Assembly (NCBI GenBank): GCA_046328715.1
Contig: JAXLWB010000048.1
Span: 1-64,000 of the forward strand
From: JAXLWB01 sp046328715
GTDB lineage: Bacteria; Chloroflexota; Anaerolineae; Caldilineales; Caldilineaceae
Reading direction: 5' to 3'
Length of the DNA stretch: 64,000 bases
Position numbers and translations under genes: made by a program
Shown here: in pieces, positions 16,292-25,280 of the stretch
How the letters are laid out: every line of letters begins with the position of its first letter
How positions within the stretch are numbered: position 1 is the stretch's first letter
The notes under the pieces: model-generated
The model's input: only the letters and a program-made list of their open reading frames with translations
The model's database searches: none
Told to the model about the DNA's origin: nothing

Positions 16292-17337
16292 AAGCTCGGA
16301 AACTTTCCCAGCGGATCGAGGGCACTCTTAATTCGCTGATAGAACGCCTGTGCTCCGCGCTTGCCGATCAATGGCTTGGTTGTTGCTTCGCCTAATACGA
16401 CTAGGCCCGAGAGATTTTGTGTCGTCAAGGTTGAATCAAATTCGTTGATGACCCCGTTCCAGCTCACCCAAGCTACGTTGCCACCACTGCTATAGCGACG
16501 GGGTCGTGTGCCGAGCCTGGCATCCAAGGCTGCGATCTTGTGCAGATTGAGAGGCACCTTCACCAGCGCGCTTCCTTCTGGTACCCAGGAAAATTCTCGT
16601 GCGTCTTCCCACAGATCGTTGTCTTCTGTCACCACCTCACCGCTACCGACAAAGCGACGCAAATGCTCCAGGCGATCGGGTAATGTGTTGGCCCAGCCGC
16701 CGAGCCGAATCAATAAGGTTGGTTCTGGCATAAGCATGTCAAGGGCGTCAATGTCGAAGACGGTCGTTGCTAGTTTACTCAGTGTCTCAATTGCACTACT
16801 CAAGGAGCTTTGTGGCACTTTCAGAGTCATGTAGGTCTGTGGTCTGGGGAAGACTTTGAAGCTTAGTTCGACCAATACACCAAACTGCCCAAGACTGCCT
16901 ACCATGAGCTTGGGAAAGTCAAAACCGGCGGCGTTCTTGACAACTTTGCCGCCGCCGCGCACTAGTTGCCCCTTGCCATCCACAAAGCGCACGCCGACCA
17001 AAAAGTCACGCACGCCCCCGTAGCGCTGCCGACCCGAACCAGAAAGTCCACTTGCCACCGTACCGCCGAGCGTCGCCCCTGCCTTGACCAATGGCGGATC
17101 GAAGGGAAGATACTGCCCATGCTTCGCTAACTCGGCTTCAACCTCGGCGATGGGCGTACCCGCTAGCGCAGTGAAAGTATACTCGCCGGGGTCGTATTCG
17201 AGAATGCCGGTGAGGGGATGAAGGTCAACTGCTGTGGCACTAGAATGCTGTAACCGCAAGGCAGATTTAGTTTTGCCTGAAAAGGCAAAGATTGCTTTGG
17301 ACGAAGTGACTGCGTCCTGTATCTCTTGAATCTGCAA
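16288..17337 (-). CDS. glcE: glycolate oxidase FAD-binding subunit
   Basis: Protein of 349 residues with the PCMH-type FAD-binding fold: 'TALAGTPIAEVEAELAKHGQYLPFDPP' and 'GATLGGTVASGLSG', then 'GVRFVDGKGQLVRGGGKVVKNAAGFD', characteristic of GlcE. It forms the heteromer with GlcD and GlcF. The start codon appears to be TTG, with a strong GGGAG site 8 bases upstream. It lies 40 bases after glcD. Confidence 0.9.
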   Translation of the reverse strand: MQIQEIQDAVTSSKAIFAFSGKTKSALRLQHSSATAVDLHPLTGILEYDPGEYTFTALAGTPIAEVEAELAKHGQYLPFDPPLVKAGATLGGTVASGLSGSGRQRYGGVRDFLVGVRFVDGKGQLVRGGGKVVKNAAGFDFPKLMVGSLGQFGVLVELSFKVFPRPQTYMTLKVPQSSLSSAIETLSKLATTVFDIDALDMLMPEPTLLIRLGGWANTLPDRLEHLRRFVGSGEVVTEDNDLWEDAREFSWVPEGSALVKVPLNLHKIAALDARLGTRPRRYSSGGNVAWVSWNGVINEFDSTLTTQNLSGLVVLGEATTKPLIGKRGAQAFYQRIKSALDPLGKFPSF

Positions 17338-17377
17338 ACAAATTCTCCCTTGCTATTTTAGAGGTAAGAGGACTTGA

Positions 17378-18826
17378 TTACTCCCGCGAAATCACGCCAG
17401 CCTTTTCCAACGGATGCGCTCCGTGCATCTTGAGCGCAGGTGCTCCATCTTTGGGCAACTTCTTGCCGCGATTCGCCAGTTCGTATGGATCGATCGCCTG
17501 GCGAACGCCATTCATCACATTGAGGTCGATCTCGCTGAACATGACAGGCATATACTCGCGCTTTTCCATGCCTACCCCATGTTCGCCTGTGATCGATCCG
17601 CCGAGGTCGATGCAGAGGTGGAGGATTTCACCCGCCAGCGATTCAGCTCGTTCCAGGGCGCCTTTTTCGTTGCCGTTGTAGAGAATCAGTGGGTGGAGAT
17701 TGCCATCGCCCGCATGAAAAACATTGGCAACTCGGATCTGATACTTGTGGCTCAGTTGCTCAATCGTTGCCAAGGCACTGCCAAGTTTGGAACGAGGCAC
17801 AACGCCATCCTGCACAATGTAATCGGGGCTGAGGCGACCAACAGCCGAGAAGGCACTTTTGCGCCCTTTCCAAATGCGCATGCGGTCGTCGTTATCCTTG
17901 GCAACTTTGACTTCATAGGGGCCAGACTCTTCGATTACCTGTAGGAGCGCAGCAAATTCGGCCTCGACTTGCACCGTTTCGCCTTCGAGTTCGACAATCA
18001 GCAGCCCGGCGGCGTCTGGCGGATAGTTGGCGTGGACTGCTGCTTCGGCGGCCTGGATCGCCAGATTGTCCATGATCTCCATCGCCCCTGGCAACAGACC
18101 GGAAGACACAACCGACGCCACCGCATTGCCCGCCGCTTCCTGGCTGTGATAGGCGGCAAGGACGGTCTTGTAGGTCTCCGGCTTGGGCATGAGGCGCAGT
18201 GTGATTTCCAACGCTACACCAAAGAGCCCTTCGCAGCCGACAAAGAAGCCAGCAAAATCGGGGCCAATAGTCTCCAAACTGTCCCCGCCTAATTCCACCA
18301 CTTCGCCATCCGGGAGCACGGCCTTGATGCCCAACACATGGTTGGCGGTCATGCCATATTTCAAACAATGCGCGCCACCCGAGTTGAAAGCCACGTTGCC
18401 GCCAATCGTGCAGATCAACTGGCTGGATGGATCGGGCGCATAGTACAGATTGTAGGCAGAGACCGCCTTGCTTACATCGAGATTGATCACCCCCGGCTCG
18501 ACCACGGCAATGCGGGCTACTGGGTCAACTCTGATGATGCGGTTGAGGCGATTGAGTGCAATTACCACCCCATCTTCAATCGGCAGCGAACCTCCAGAGA
18601 GGCTGGTGCCGCTGCCGCGCGCAACGAAGGGCACCTGGTGTTTGGCGCAGATGCGCACCGTTTCGATCACTTCCTGTTGGCTCTCGGCCAGTACGACCGC
18701 ACGTGGCCGCGCTCGAAAGGCAGTCAGGGCATCGGATTCGTAGGGTGTGAGTTGCGCAGACTCAGTAAGGAGTCGTTTGGTGGGAATGACTTTGCCCAAA
18801 TCGTCGATGAGTGGATGGCTTTTCAT
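17378..18826 (-). CDS. glcD: glycolate oxidase FAD-linked subunit
   Basis: Protein of 482 residues from the ATG at 18826. The FAD domain shows 'VPFVARGSGTSLSGGSLPIEDGVVI' and 'GGNVAFNSGGAHCLKYGMT'. The C-terminal cap has 'NVFHAGDGNLHPLILYN' and 'GSITGEHGVGMEKREYM', the conserved active-site histidine segments of the GlcD/D-lactate dehydrogenase family. It is annotated as glycolate oxidase because glcE and glcF accompany it. A longer frame reaches 18862, but the extra 12 codons overlap a good promoter. That promoter puts the start of transcription at or next to this ATG, so the mRNA may be leaderless. Confidence 0.93.
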   Translation of the reverse strand: MKSHPLIDDLGKVIPTKRLLTESAQLTPYESDALTAFRARPRAVVLAESQQEVIETVRICAKHQVPFVARGSGTSLSGGSLPIEDGVVIALNRLNRIIRVDPVARIAVVEPGVINLDVSKAVSAYNLYYAPDPSSQLICTIGGNVAFNSGGAHCLKYGMTANHVLGIKAVLPDGEVVELGGDSLETIGPDFAGFFVGCEGLFGVALEITLRLMPKPETYKTVLAAYHSQEAAGNAVASVVSSGLLPGAMEIMDNLAIQAAEAAVHANYPPDAAGLLIVELEGETVQVEAEFAALLQVIEESGPYEVKVAKDNDDRMRIWKGRKSAFSAVGRLSPDYIVQDGVVPRSKLGSALATIEQLSHKYQIRVANVFHAGDGNLHPLILYNGNEKGALERAESLAGEILHLCIDLGGSITGEHGVGMEKREYMPVMFSEIDLNVMNGVRQAIDPYELANRGKKLPKDGAPALKMHGAHPLEKAGVISRE

Positions 18827-18832
18827 ACCTTG

Positions 18833-18862
18833 ATTGTAGCCGAACGATTCGGGCAAAGTCAA
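18833..18862 (-). promoter_or_regulatory. promoter of glcD, leaderless type
   Basis: On the minus strand, TTGACT (18862-18857), an 18-base spacer and TACAAT (18838-18833) end 6 bases before the ATG at 18826. With the usual 6-7 base distance from the -10 box, transcription would begin at the start codon. The AAGG just before the ATG would then lie outside the message. Confidence 0.6.
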
Positions 18863-18929
18863 TTGAGGAGGGAAGGCAGTGGATCAGTGGACAGTATGTA
18901 CTGACCTACTGTCCCACCGTCTTACTGAC

Positions 18930-20351
18930 CTACGGCTTGAGCTTTTCTTCCGGAATCTTTTGCACATCCGGGAATTTCAGCACTGTTTGCCGGACCGGTT
19001 CTGCAATTGGCCCTGCAACGGCAGCACCAGATGTATAAGGGCGTACGATGATTGGCAGGTATAGCTCGCTTGTGAATTCGGCACCTCTGATCTGATAATC
19101 AACCCGTTGGTTCAACCAGCGGCTCTCCACTTGAAGGTACATGGTTCCGCTCTTGGTGGCTCGCCAATGGATGCCATCGTGGTCGCCGCTGCCCTGATAG
19201 TAATACTCGTAACGACGGGTATCGCCTAGGGCAACCGCAGTGATCCCGTCTGTATCATAGAGCCACAGAATTGTATCGCCACGGATTGTATCGGTCACGT
19301 AGGTATCAAATTGGTAGAATCTGCCTGCGATCACATCGACTTTATACCAATCTGTATCCCCCACTGCGTGCAGGGTATGGGTTACGGTGGCACTGTTAAG
19401 GATTAGCGAGTTTGCCTGGTTGATGTCGTTATCTGGCTCAAAGTCGTCACCGCCTAGACAAACTGCCCCACTTTTATCTTGCAGACAGCCTTTGACCCAG
19501 GGTTCATAGGTTGAGACGCGCGTGTAGACATTGGGATATTCTGCTGCACCACAAGAGTAGGTACCCCAACTGACAATTCCCACCTGTTTCCAACCGGGAG
19601 CATCGCTCGTTGGAATCATCAATGGGCCGCCGCTATCGCCAAAGCAGACATTCTTGCCGCCATTTTCGTAGCCAGCACAGACCATCCCATCGCTCACCAG
19701 ATACTTATTACCAGTGTAATAGTAGTAAATCTCTCGGCAACGATCGTGGGAGAAGAAGGGAAGCGAGACTTGACGCAATGTGTCTGCATAGCCACCTTCG
19801 TAGTATCCCCACCCGATCACAGTCGCACGTAACGTTCGATTTTCCACATTGCCATCTGCCGCCAGGTCAAGCGGTAGGACCGTGCGCGTAGATGGCTGGC
19901 TGAGATGCAGTAGTGCAACGTCGGCGGCACCGATCTGACCATTCCATTCTGGGTGAAGGATTACTTCGGTGATCGAAATGTGTTCGCCATCTTTGACCGA
20001 GAGCGTATGTTTGCCCATCACCACCTGGACGCGCTTGACCAGATCAAAATCAGCGCAGTGGGCCGCAGTCATTACCCATTCCGGATCAATGAGCGCGCCG
20101 CCGCAATATTGACCATAATAGTCAGTACCATAACCGGAGTAAACGAGCGCTGCCTGCCAGGGCCAGGCACCTGGCTTGCTCTCGCTACCGCCGACGATAT
20201 CAGGCACATCCACCTGGTCTGGTTGGGATTGTGCTTGGGCAGCAGAGGTGCCCAACACACTGAACATAATGTAGGAAAAGCCAAGACTCAACGCTATGAG
20301 CCAAAGCCAATGCATGCGACGATAGGCAAAAACGGAATCACGAAATCGCAT
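18930..20351 (-). CDS. secreted trypsin-like serine protease (S1 family)
   Basis: Protein of 473 residues from the ATG at 20351, which has AAGGAGA 6 bases upstream; the longer frame to 20411 lacks this. It has a signal peptide with cleavage likely near AQA at 38-40. The mature domain begins near 'DIVGGSES'. The triad is His98 (TAAHC), Asp144 (DVALLHL) and Ser240 (GDSGGPL), with several cysteines for disulfides. After about residue 300 comes a 'DxFEPDNDINQAN...GDTDWYKVDV' region like the bacterial pre-peptidase C-terminal (PPC) domain. Near the end is LYLPIIVR, a variant of the YLPL motif that closes other secreted proteins in this window, but here it is followed by 30 more residues. Confidence 0.9.
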   Translation of the reverse strand: MRFRDSVFAYRRMHWLWLIALSLGFSYIMFSVLGTSAAQAQSQPDQVDVPDIVGGSESKPGAWPWQAALVYSGYGTDYYGQYCGGALIDPEWVMTAAHCADFDLVKRVQVVMGKHTLSVKDGEHISITEVILHPEWNGQIGAADVALLHLSQPSTRTVLPLDLAADGNVENRTLRATVIGWGYYEGGYADTLRQVSLPFFSHDRCREIYYYYTGNKYLVSDGMVCAGYENGGKNVCFGDSGGPLMIPTSDAPGWKQVGIVSWGTYSCGAAEYPNVYTRVSTYEPWVKGCLQDKSGAVCLGGDDFEPDNDINQANSLILNSATVTHTLHAVGDTDWYKVDVIAGRFYQFDTYVTDTIRGDTILWLYDTDGITAVALGDTRRYEYYYQGSGDHDGIHWRATKSGTMYLQVESRWLNQRVDYQIRGAEFTSELYLPIIVRPYTSGAAVAGPIAEPVRQTVLKFPDVQKIPEEKLKP

Positions 20352-20578
20352 CTGGATTCTCCTTGACATAAGTGAATGGATTTTGGCAACGATCAAATAA
20401 AGACCTGCCATTTCCGACTACCGTCAATGGCGGCAGGTAGAAGCATGGCGGGTCCTTTTCGCTGATCGTCACAAATTGGTTATTGAATCAGTTTGGCAAC
20501 GTGGCAATGTAACGGCAAGGGCAAATGTGGTTAGCTAGATAACGTTGTGGAGAGTATCTTGGTTCCTGGGAAATACAA

Positions 20579-22084
20579 CTATTTTGCTGAAAGACGCTTG
20601 AGAAGATTGCGCGTGATCTGTTCGACAAAAGGGTTTTGCGCAGCCAAGCCATAGGCCCACTCGGTGCAGCCAGTTGTAAAGACGGTTCCACCTGCTTCGT
20701 ACATGCCCATCACCGCATTGCCATGCACAATTTTGGCCTTGTTTTCCTCGTTTAGGACACCGAAGACTCGTTCAGCGCAAAAGTCGAGATCTTCAAGGCG
20801 CAGGTAAATCTCTTCGCTATACTTTTCAACCCGTTCAGCCAGGGTGGCGGGAGAGGTGCCCAGAATTGTAAATCCCGCAGGGGTGCCATCGGCATGGGTA
20901 GGCACGGGCAATCCGTTGAGCAATTGAATCTCGCAACCATCACATTCGTAGCCGACAATCGCCTCGGCGTCACCAAATTGATCGCCATACTCCAAACCGG
21001 TCTCATCAAAGACCCAATGGGCAGGTCGCCAGACTGTATAGCCACCTGAACCACGTGGCACGGCAGCCCCAAAGCGCGCATAACCGCCACGTGTAAAACT
21101 CACACCGGTCAAGCTGTTTTCCGGTCGCTTCACAACGTGATCTGACCAAATCGACGAGAGAAAACGTTCATCGGCTGTACCCAAAATGGGGTCGGCTTTG
21201 CAATCGTATTTGTAACAGACCATCGTATCGCCCGCATCTTCCCAGCGTACCTGCCAAAAACAGGTGTTGCCGCTGAAGAAGGCAACGTTACCGCCGTCAG
21301 CAATATAATTCTCGATTGCGTCTCGCATTCCCCACGACCAATACTCGTCATGACCAACACTTACTATTAACGAGTAATTTTCAAGAATTTGGGGATGGCG
21401 TTCCAGGTCCGAGTTGATGGCAAAATCCAACCCAAAGCCATTCTTCTCAGCCCAAGCCACAAACCGTTGTTCCCAGCCGCCATAGCCAGCCGAGGGGACC
21501 CAACGCCGCTCCATATCGGTCGCCTCGGCCCAATCGCGTGCTGGGTAGCGTACCGCGCCAGCAAAGCCCAAAGCTGCCCGATCCGTGAGGGCCATGCGTG
21601 GCGAATCAGGCAATTTGGTCAACAAACCTGGTTGAAAGGGACGTTGAAAGGAGACTTGGTGAACCAAACCCTTGCTGCCACCGTAGAGACAAGAGCCTCC
21701 CCATGCGTTGTAGGCTTGATAAGTGTTGGTTGCCAATTGCAGCAGAATGCGGTTCTCCTTGCCCGGATTGGGTGAACGCACGACAAAGAAATGCTCCCAT
21801 ACCTCCCCCTGATCACTGCGCACAATGACGCTGTAGTAGCCGGATGGCCACTCCTTGGGCACCTTCAGCGAAAAGGCGACTGGCCAGCCGCAGCCATGCG
21901 TCGAAGCGTTATCGGGCGTTGGGTGATCTTTCGCCTTCAGCCCATGTTGTTGATAGATCTGGACGCGCTCTGCTCCCCAACGGGAAATTTCAAGCGTACA
22001 GGGTGCCGCCGAAGTCGAGAGGTGAAAGAAGATTTCATCCCCCGCTTGATAAGAAAGTTGATTGGTGTAACAGTATGTGGTCAT
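20579..22084 (-). CDS. N,N-dimethylformamidase beta-subunit-like protein
   Basis: Protein of 501 residues. An N-terminal beta-sandwich (about 1-110) is followed by a region matching the large-subunit domain of N,N-dimethylformamidase: 'LLLQLATNTYQAYNAWGGSCLYGG', 'YSLIVSVGHDEYWSWGMRDAIENYIADGGNVAFFSGNTCFWQVR' and 'HWVFDETGLEYGD'. The real enzyme hydrolyses dimethylformamide using a mononuclear iron site of tyrosines and glutamate. Many relatives have unknown substrates and I cannot confirm the metal residues. No signal peptide. It lies 7 bases after a solute-binding lipoprotein gene; the GGGAGG ribosome site lies across that gene's stop. Confidence 0.75.
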   Translation of the reverse strand: MTTYCYTNQLSYQAGDEIFFHLSTSAAPCTLEISRWGAERVQIYQQHGLKAKDHPTPDNASTHGCGWPVAFSLKVPKEWPSGYYSVIVRSDQGEVWEHFFVVRSPNPGKENRILLQLATNTYQAYNAWGGSCLYGGSKGLVHQVSFQRPFQPGLLTKLPDSPRMALTDRAALGFAGAVRYPARDWAEATDMERRWVPSAGYGGWEQRFVAWAEKNGFGLDFAINSDLERHPQILENYSLIVSVGHDEYWSWGMRDAIENYIADGGNVAFFSGNTCFWQVRWEDAGDTMVCYKYDCKADPILGTADERFLSSIWSDHVVKRPENSLTGVSFTRGGYARFGAAVPRGSGGYTVWRPAHWVFDETGLEYGDQFGDAEAIVGYECDGCEIQLLNGLPVPTHADGTPAGFTILGTSPATLAERVEKYSEEIYLRLEDLDFCAERVFGVLNEENKAKIVHGNAVMGMYEAGGTVFTTGCTEWAYGLAAQNPFVEQITRNLLKRLSAK

Positions 22085-22091
22085 CGTATCA

Positions 22092-23336
22092 TTACCTCCC
22101 TGCCAGCGCCTGATTGCCAGCTTCTTCGGCGTCTTTCAGCAGATCTTCGACGGCAATTTCGGCGTTGTACATGCGCAGTAGGTTGCCGTCCATGTTACTT
22201 TTGATCGTATCAAAGCCGGAAAAGAAGCGCCAGGGATGGGCATACTCGATGCCAGCCAAAAAGGGTGCCATCTCCGGGAAACTGGTTTGCCACTCCTTTG
22301 CTACGCTGATCCGTGATGGCAGAGGTGACGCTTCGCTGAATAACCTGTGCATGACATCGGCGCTAACCAGTTGATTGATCAGTCGGATCGCCTCGGCTGG
22401 GTGAGGTGCTTTGGTGGGCACGGCCAGACAGGAGGAGAAGGCGATCGTGCTCTTGCCTTGAGGGCCGCTAGGCAATTCGCCCACCTCAAACTTGACTTCT
22501 GGATATTCCTTTCGGAGATAGGGCACGACCCAGGGCCCTTCGATCGCCATCGCCGCTCGTTGTTTGCCAACTGCCTCGCCCGCCCAACTGGTGTGCAGAT
22601 CGGTCGGGCGTACAGCGTAGAAGTCGGTCCAAAGGTTATCCAGGACATGGAAACCAGCAGCGACCTCGGGCGTATTGAGCGTCATCTCTGTTTCGTTGGC
22701 ATCGGTAAGCGTTCCACCCGCCGCGAAGAGGAATGGCAACCAGCGGCTTAGGTCTGGTGCCAGTGCCAGCCCAACCACCGCAGCGTTTGCGTCAGTCAAG
22801 CTTTGGACTGCACTGGAGAACTCCTGCCAGCCCCACTCCGAGGAGGGAACAGCCAGCCCCTTTTTGTCGAACATATCCCGGTTGTAGACGATGGCCAGGG
22901 TGCTAAACTCGCGCGGCGGACAGTAATAGCGACTGTGATAGGTAAAGGTTTGGCGCAACACTGGGTAGAAGTCGTCATTGGCTTCGATTTGGTCGCCGAC
23001 GGGCTGGAGTACCCCTGCTGCGGCAAGCTCGACCAGTCGTCCACTCTCCACAAAGACGATGTCGGGAGGAAAATCGCTGTCAAGTGCGGTGCTCAAGGCA
23101 CCATCGTAGTCAGTCACCAAGTCGACAGTGACGCTCAGCGTGGGTGTTGCTGCAAGAATCTGTTCAACGGCCTGGCGCAGTCGTTGATCGGCGGCTGGCG
23201 AGCTCTGCCAGCCGAGTAAGCGAAGCTCTACGGGTGTGATGGCGGGTGGTTGATCTTGCTCTTGGCTAAGCCATTGGCAACCAATCAGAAGTAAACTAAC
23301 GAGGCAGCAGAGCAACACCGTGCGGACTTTGGGCAT
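22092..23336 (-). CDS. extracellular solute-binding lipoprotein (ABC sugar type)
   Basis: Protein of 414 residues with a lipoprotein signal: hydrophobic stretch, then lipobox LLIGC with cysteine near residue 20. The mature part has the family 1 solute-binding outline: 'DIVFVESGRLVELAAAGVLQPV', 'REFSTLAIVYNRDMFDKKGL', 'AAMAIEGPWVVPYLRKEYP' and 'VPTKAPHPAEAIRLINQLVS'. Relatives deliver sugars or sugar-like compounds to ABC permeases. No permease or ATPase gene is next to it; only the dimethylformamidase-like gene follows. The ligand is unknown. Confidence 0.85.
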   Translation of the reverse strand: MPKVRTVLLCCLVSLLLIGCQWLSQEQDQPPAITPVELRLLGWQSSPAADQRLRQAVEQILAATPTLSVTVDLVTDYDGALSTALDSDFPPDIVFVESGRLVELAAAGVLQPVGDQIEANDDFYPVLRQTFTYHSRYYCPPREFSTLAIVYNRDMFDKKGLAVPSSEWGWQEFSSAVQSLTDANAAVVGLALAPDLSRWLPFLFAAGGTLTDANETEMTLNTPEVAAGFHVLDNLWTDFYAVRPTDLHTSWAGEAVGKQRAAMAIEGPWVVPYLRKEYPEVKFEVGELPSGPQGKSTIAFSSCLAVPTKAPHPAEAIRLINQLVSADVMHRLFSEASPLPSRISVAKEWQTSFPEMAPFLAGIEYAHPWRFFSGFDTIKSNMDGNLLRMYNAEIAVEDLLKDAEEAGNQALAGR

Positions 23337-23383
23337 AGGTTGACTCTACATCGGGTAAAAACATTTTGTCAAGCTGGGCGGCT

Positions 23384-23497
23384 GAATCGGGTGTATCTCA
23401 GAGCCCCGCACGTTAGTAAGGGAGGGCATGCCCTTTCTAACGTGCGGGGCTCTGAATAGTATGTCTACTCCAAACTTGAGATGCACCCGGTTGAATC
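23384..23497. repeat. nested inverted repeat, candidate miniature element
   Basis: The inner arms are perfect over 18 bp: CAGAGCCCCGCACGTTAG at 23399-23416 and its complement at 23437-23454. The outer arms are CGGGTGTATCTCA (ends 23400) and TGAGATGCACCCGG (from 23477) with one mismatch, extended by GAATC-like ends. The nested form with unequal spacers resembles a non-autonomous transposable element more than a terminator. It fills the gap between the solute-binding lipoprotein gene and gcvH. Confidence 0.68.
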
Positions 23498-23498
23498 C

Positions 23499-23533
23499 AA
23501 AAAAAAGCGACGCCATCGTTCGATGGCGTCGCT
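23499..23533 (-). terminator. rho-independent terminator of gcvH
   Basis: On the minus strand AGCGACGCCATCG pairs with CGATGGCGTCGCT (23533-23507) with a one-base center, followed by eight T (23506-23499). It begins 18 bases after the gcvH stop. Confidence 0.88.
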
Positions 23534-23551
23534 GCATTTGAATCGTACCGA

Positions 23552-23953
23552 TCAATGTCCATCCTGATCGACAAATTCGTCGTAGGCATCTGAGTCCATC
23601 AACGCCTTTATTTGCTGTTTGAGGGCGTCGGTAACCGCCACTTTGTAGAACCAAGCACCATAAGGATCTCCATTGACAAGCTCCGGTTGATCCATCAAGT
23701 CGCTATTCACTTCTACGACCACGCCACTTACCGGCGAGAGCACTTCTTCAGCCGCCTTGACAGACTCGACAATGGCCGCTTTCTTGCCAGCCACGACGGT
23801 TTCGCCTTCTTCGGGCAATTCGACATAGACAACGTCGCTCAACATATCCTGGGCAGCATCCGAAATTCCAACAATGGCTAGGTCGCCTTCAATGCGCACC
23901 CATTCGTGGGACTTGGCATAGTGAGCATCGGCATCAAGCTTATAATTCGACAC
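23552..23953 (-). CDS. gcvH: glycine cleavage system H protein
   Basis: Protein of 133 residues. It carries the lipoyl group that shuttles the aminomethyl unit between the P, T and L proteins. The lipoylation site is Lys66 in 'IVESVKAAEEVLSPVSG'. 'HEWVRIEGD' near the N-terminus and 'VVEVNSDLMDQPELVNGDPYG' are family hallmarks. The start is a GTG with AAAGGAG 7 bases upstream. It follows gcvT, separated by a hairpin and about 240 bases, so it is probably transcribed separately. No gcvP is in the window. Confidence 0.95.
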   Translation of the reverse strand: MSNYKLDADAHYAKSHEWVRIEGDLAIVGISDAAQDMLSDVVYVELPEEGETVVAGKKAAIVESVKAAEEVLSPVSGVVVEVNSDLMDQPELVNGDPYGAWFYKVAVTDALKQQIKALMDSDAYDEFVDQDGH

Positions 23954-24134
23954 AGATCAACTCCTTTGTCACGAGTATACTCTGCACACGTTTCAGCTAC
24001 GTTCGCACTTGTGTGCAGTTTAAAACAGCAGTCGACTTTGACTGTTGCACTAATAAATACAGCATGCAAAGATTGTAACAGTCTTTTCTGACATTTTGCT
24101 AATCGCTGCTAGCACAGGCAGAAGGAAGCAAGTG

Positions 24135-24187
24135 GCAGGTTGCAAGGTGCAAATCTTCTTTATCTGCCTTTGCACCTTGCAACCTGC
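24135..24187 (-). terminator. 19-bp perfect hairpin after gcvT
   Basis: GCAGGTTGCAAGGTGCAAA at 24135-24153 has its exact complement at 24169-24187. It starts 5 bases after the gcvT stop. The arms are made of TTGCAAC/GGTGCAA-like words, as in the repeats at 50825-50885 and 52446-52577. There is no strong U-tract, so it may be a repeat element that also stops transcription. Confidence 0.6.
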
Positions 24188-24191
24188 ACCT

Positions 24192-25280
24192 TTATTTATA
24201 CTTCGGTTTGTAGAAGGGACGCTTGATTACGGCTGCTTTCTTTGATTGCCCGCGAACGACTATCTCTAACGCTGTACCAATCTCTGCGAATTCTTTGGAT
24301 ACATAGGCCATGCCGATGAACTTGTCGAGCGTTGGACTCTTCATGCCTGTGGTGACAAAGCCCACCGGTTGCCCATTGACCGTGACCGGGTAATGTTCGC
24401 GCGGGACAGCCTTGTCGATCATCTCAAAGCCAACCAGCAGCCGTTTGGCACCTTCAAGTTTTGTTTTGAGCAGAGCTGTGCGCCCGATAAAGTATTTGTT
24501 CCAGTCGATGACCCAGCCCAGCCGTGCTTCCAACGGGTTGATCGAGGCATCGATCTCGTGACCGTAAAGAGGCATACACGCCTCAAAGCGCAGCGAATCA
24601 CGAGCTGCCAGTCCGCAGGGTAGCACGCCAAACTCCTTGCCCGCTTCTAGGAGCGTGTCCCAAAGTTGAGCGGCTCGCTCAGACGGAAAATAGAGTTCAA
24701 AGCCATCTTCGCCTGTATAGCCGGTACGACCCAGCAGCGCAGGCGTGCCATCCAGCGTGGTTGCAATACTGGTCCGTGTGCGTACCTGGCCGAGGTCAGT
24801 ATCTGCTAGCTTTTGCAGCGTCGCCTCTGCGGCTGGACCTTGTAGAGCGAGCATGCAGGTTTTGTCGGAGATATCTTCAATCGTGACGTCAAAGTCAAGC
24901 GCCTGGCTGTGCATCCAACTGACGTCTTTGGCACGGTTGGAGGCGTTGATGGCGACCATCCAACGTTCCGGCAATTTGTAGAGAAAAATGTCGTCGACAA
25001 AAGTACCATCTTCGTAGAGAAGGTAGCTGTAGTGCGCGTCAGCAGGTTGGAGTTGATCGACATTGTGTGGCTGAAGCAACTGCAGAAAGGCATCTGCATC
25101 TGGACCGCTGACCTCTACCTGCCCCATGTGGTCAATGTCGAAGAGGCCAGCCGCAGTGCGTACTGCATTGTGTTCGACCATCGGACCGGTTGGGTATTGA
25201 ACTGGCAATTCATAGCCAGCAAACTCGACCATACGTCCGCCTAGTGCAACGTGTTTATCGTATAATGGCGTCTTTTCCAT
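24192..25280 (-). CDS. gcvT: glycine cleavage system aminomethyltransferase (T protein)
   Basis: Transfers the methylene group from the H protein to tetrahydrofolate and releases ammonia. The 362 residues begin 'MEKTPLYDKHVALGGRMVEFAGYELPVQY', the normal start, with AAGGAAG 9 bases upstream; a longer frame to 25319 is not supported. Further motifs: 'FDIDHMGQVEVSGPDA', 'GRTGYTGEDGFELYF', 'CGLAARDSLRFEACMPLYGHEID' and 'GFVTTGMKSPTL'. Its start lies inside the end of the upstream acetyltransferase gene (26-base overlap), so the two are coupled. Confidence 0.95.
   Translation of the reverse strand: MEKTPLYDKHVALGGRMVEFAGYELPVQYPTGPMVEHNAVRTAAGLFDIDHMGQVEVSGPDADAFLQLLQPHNVDQLQPADAHYSYLLYEDGTFVDDIFLYKLPERWMVAINASNRAKDVSWMHSQALDFDVTIEDISDKTCMLALQGPAAEATLQKLADTDLGQVRTRTSIATTLDGTPALLGRTGYTGEDGFELYFPSERAAQLWDTLLEAGKEFGVLPCGLAARDSLRFEACMPLYGHEIDASINPLEARLGWVIDWNKYFIGRTALLKTKLEGAKRLLVGFEMIDKAVPREHYPVTVNGQPVGFVTTGMKSPTLDKFIGMAYVSKEFAEIGTALEIVVRGQSKKAAVIKRPFYKPKYK

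Noticed and set aside
23954..24191. Possible glycine riboswitch before gcvH or gcvT
   Set aside because: Neither the 238-base spacer before gcvH nor the region before the gcvT operon shows tandem glycine aptamer features.
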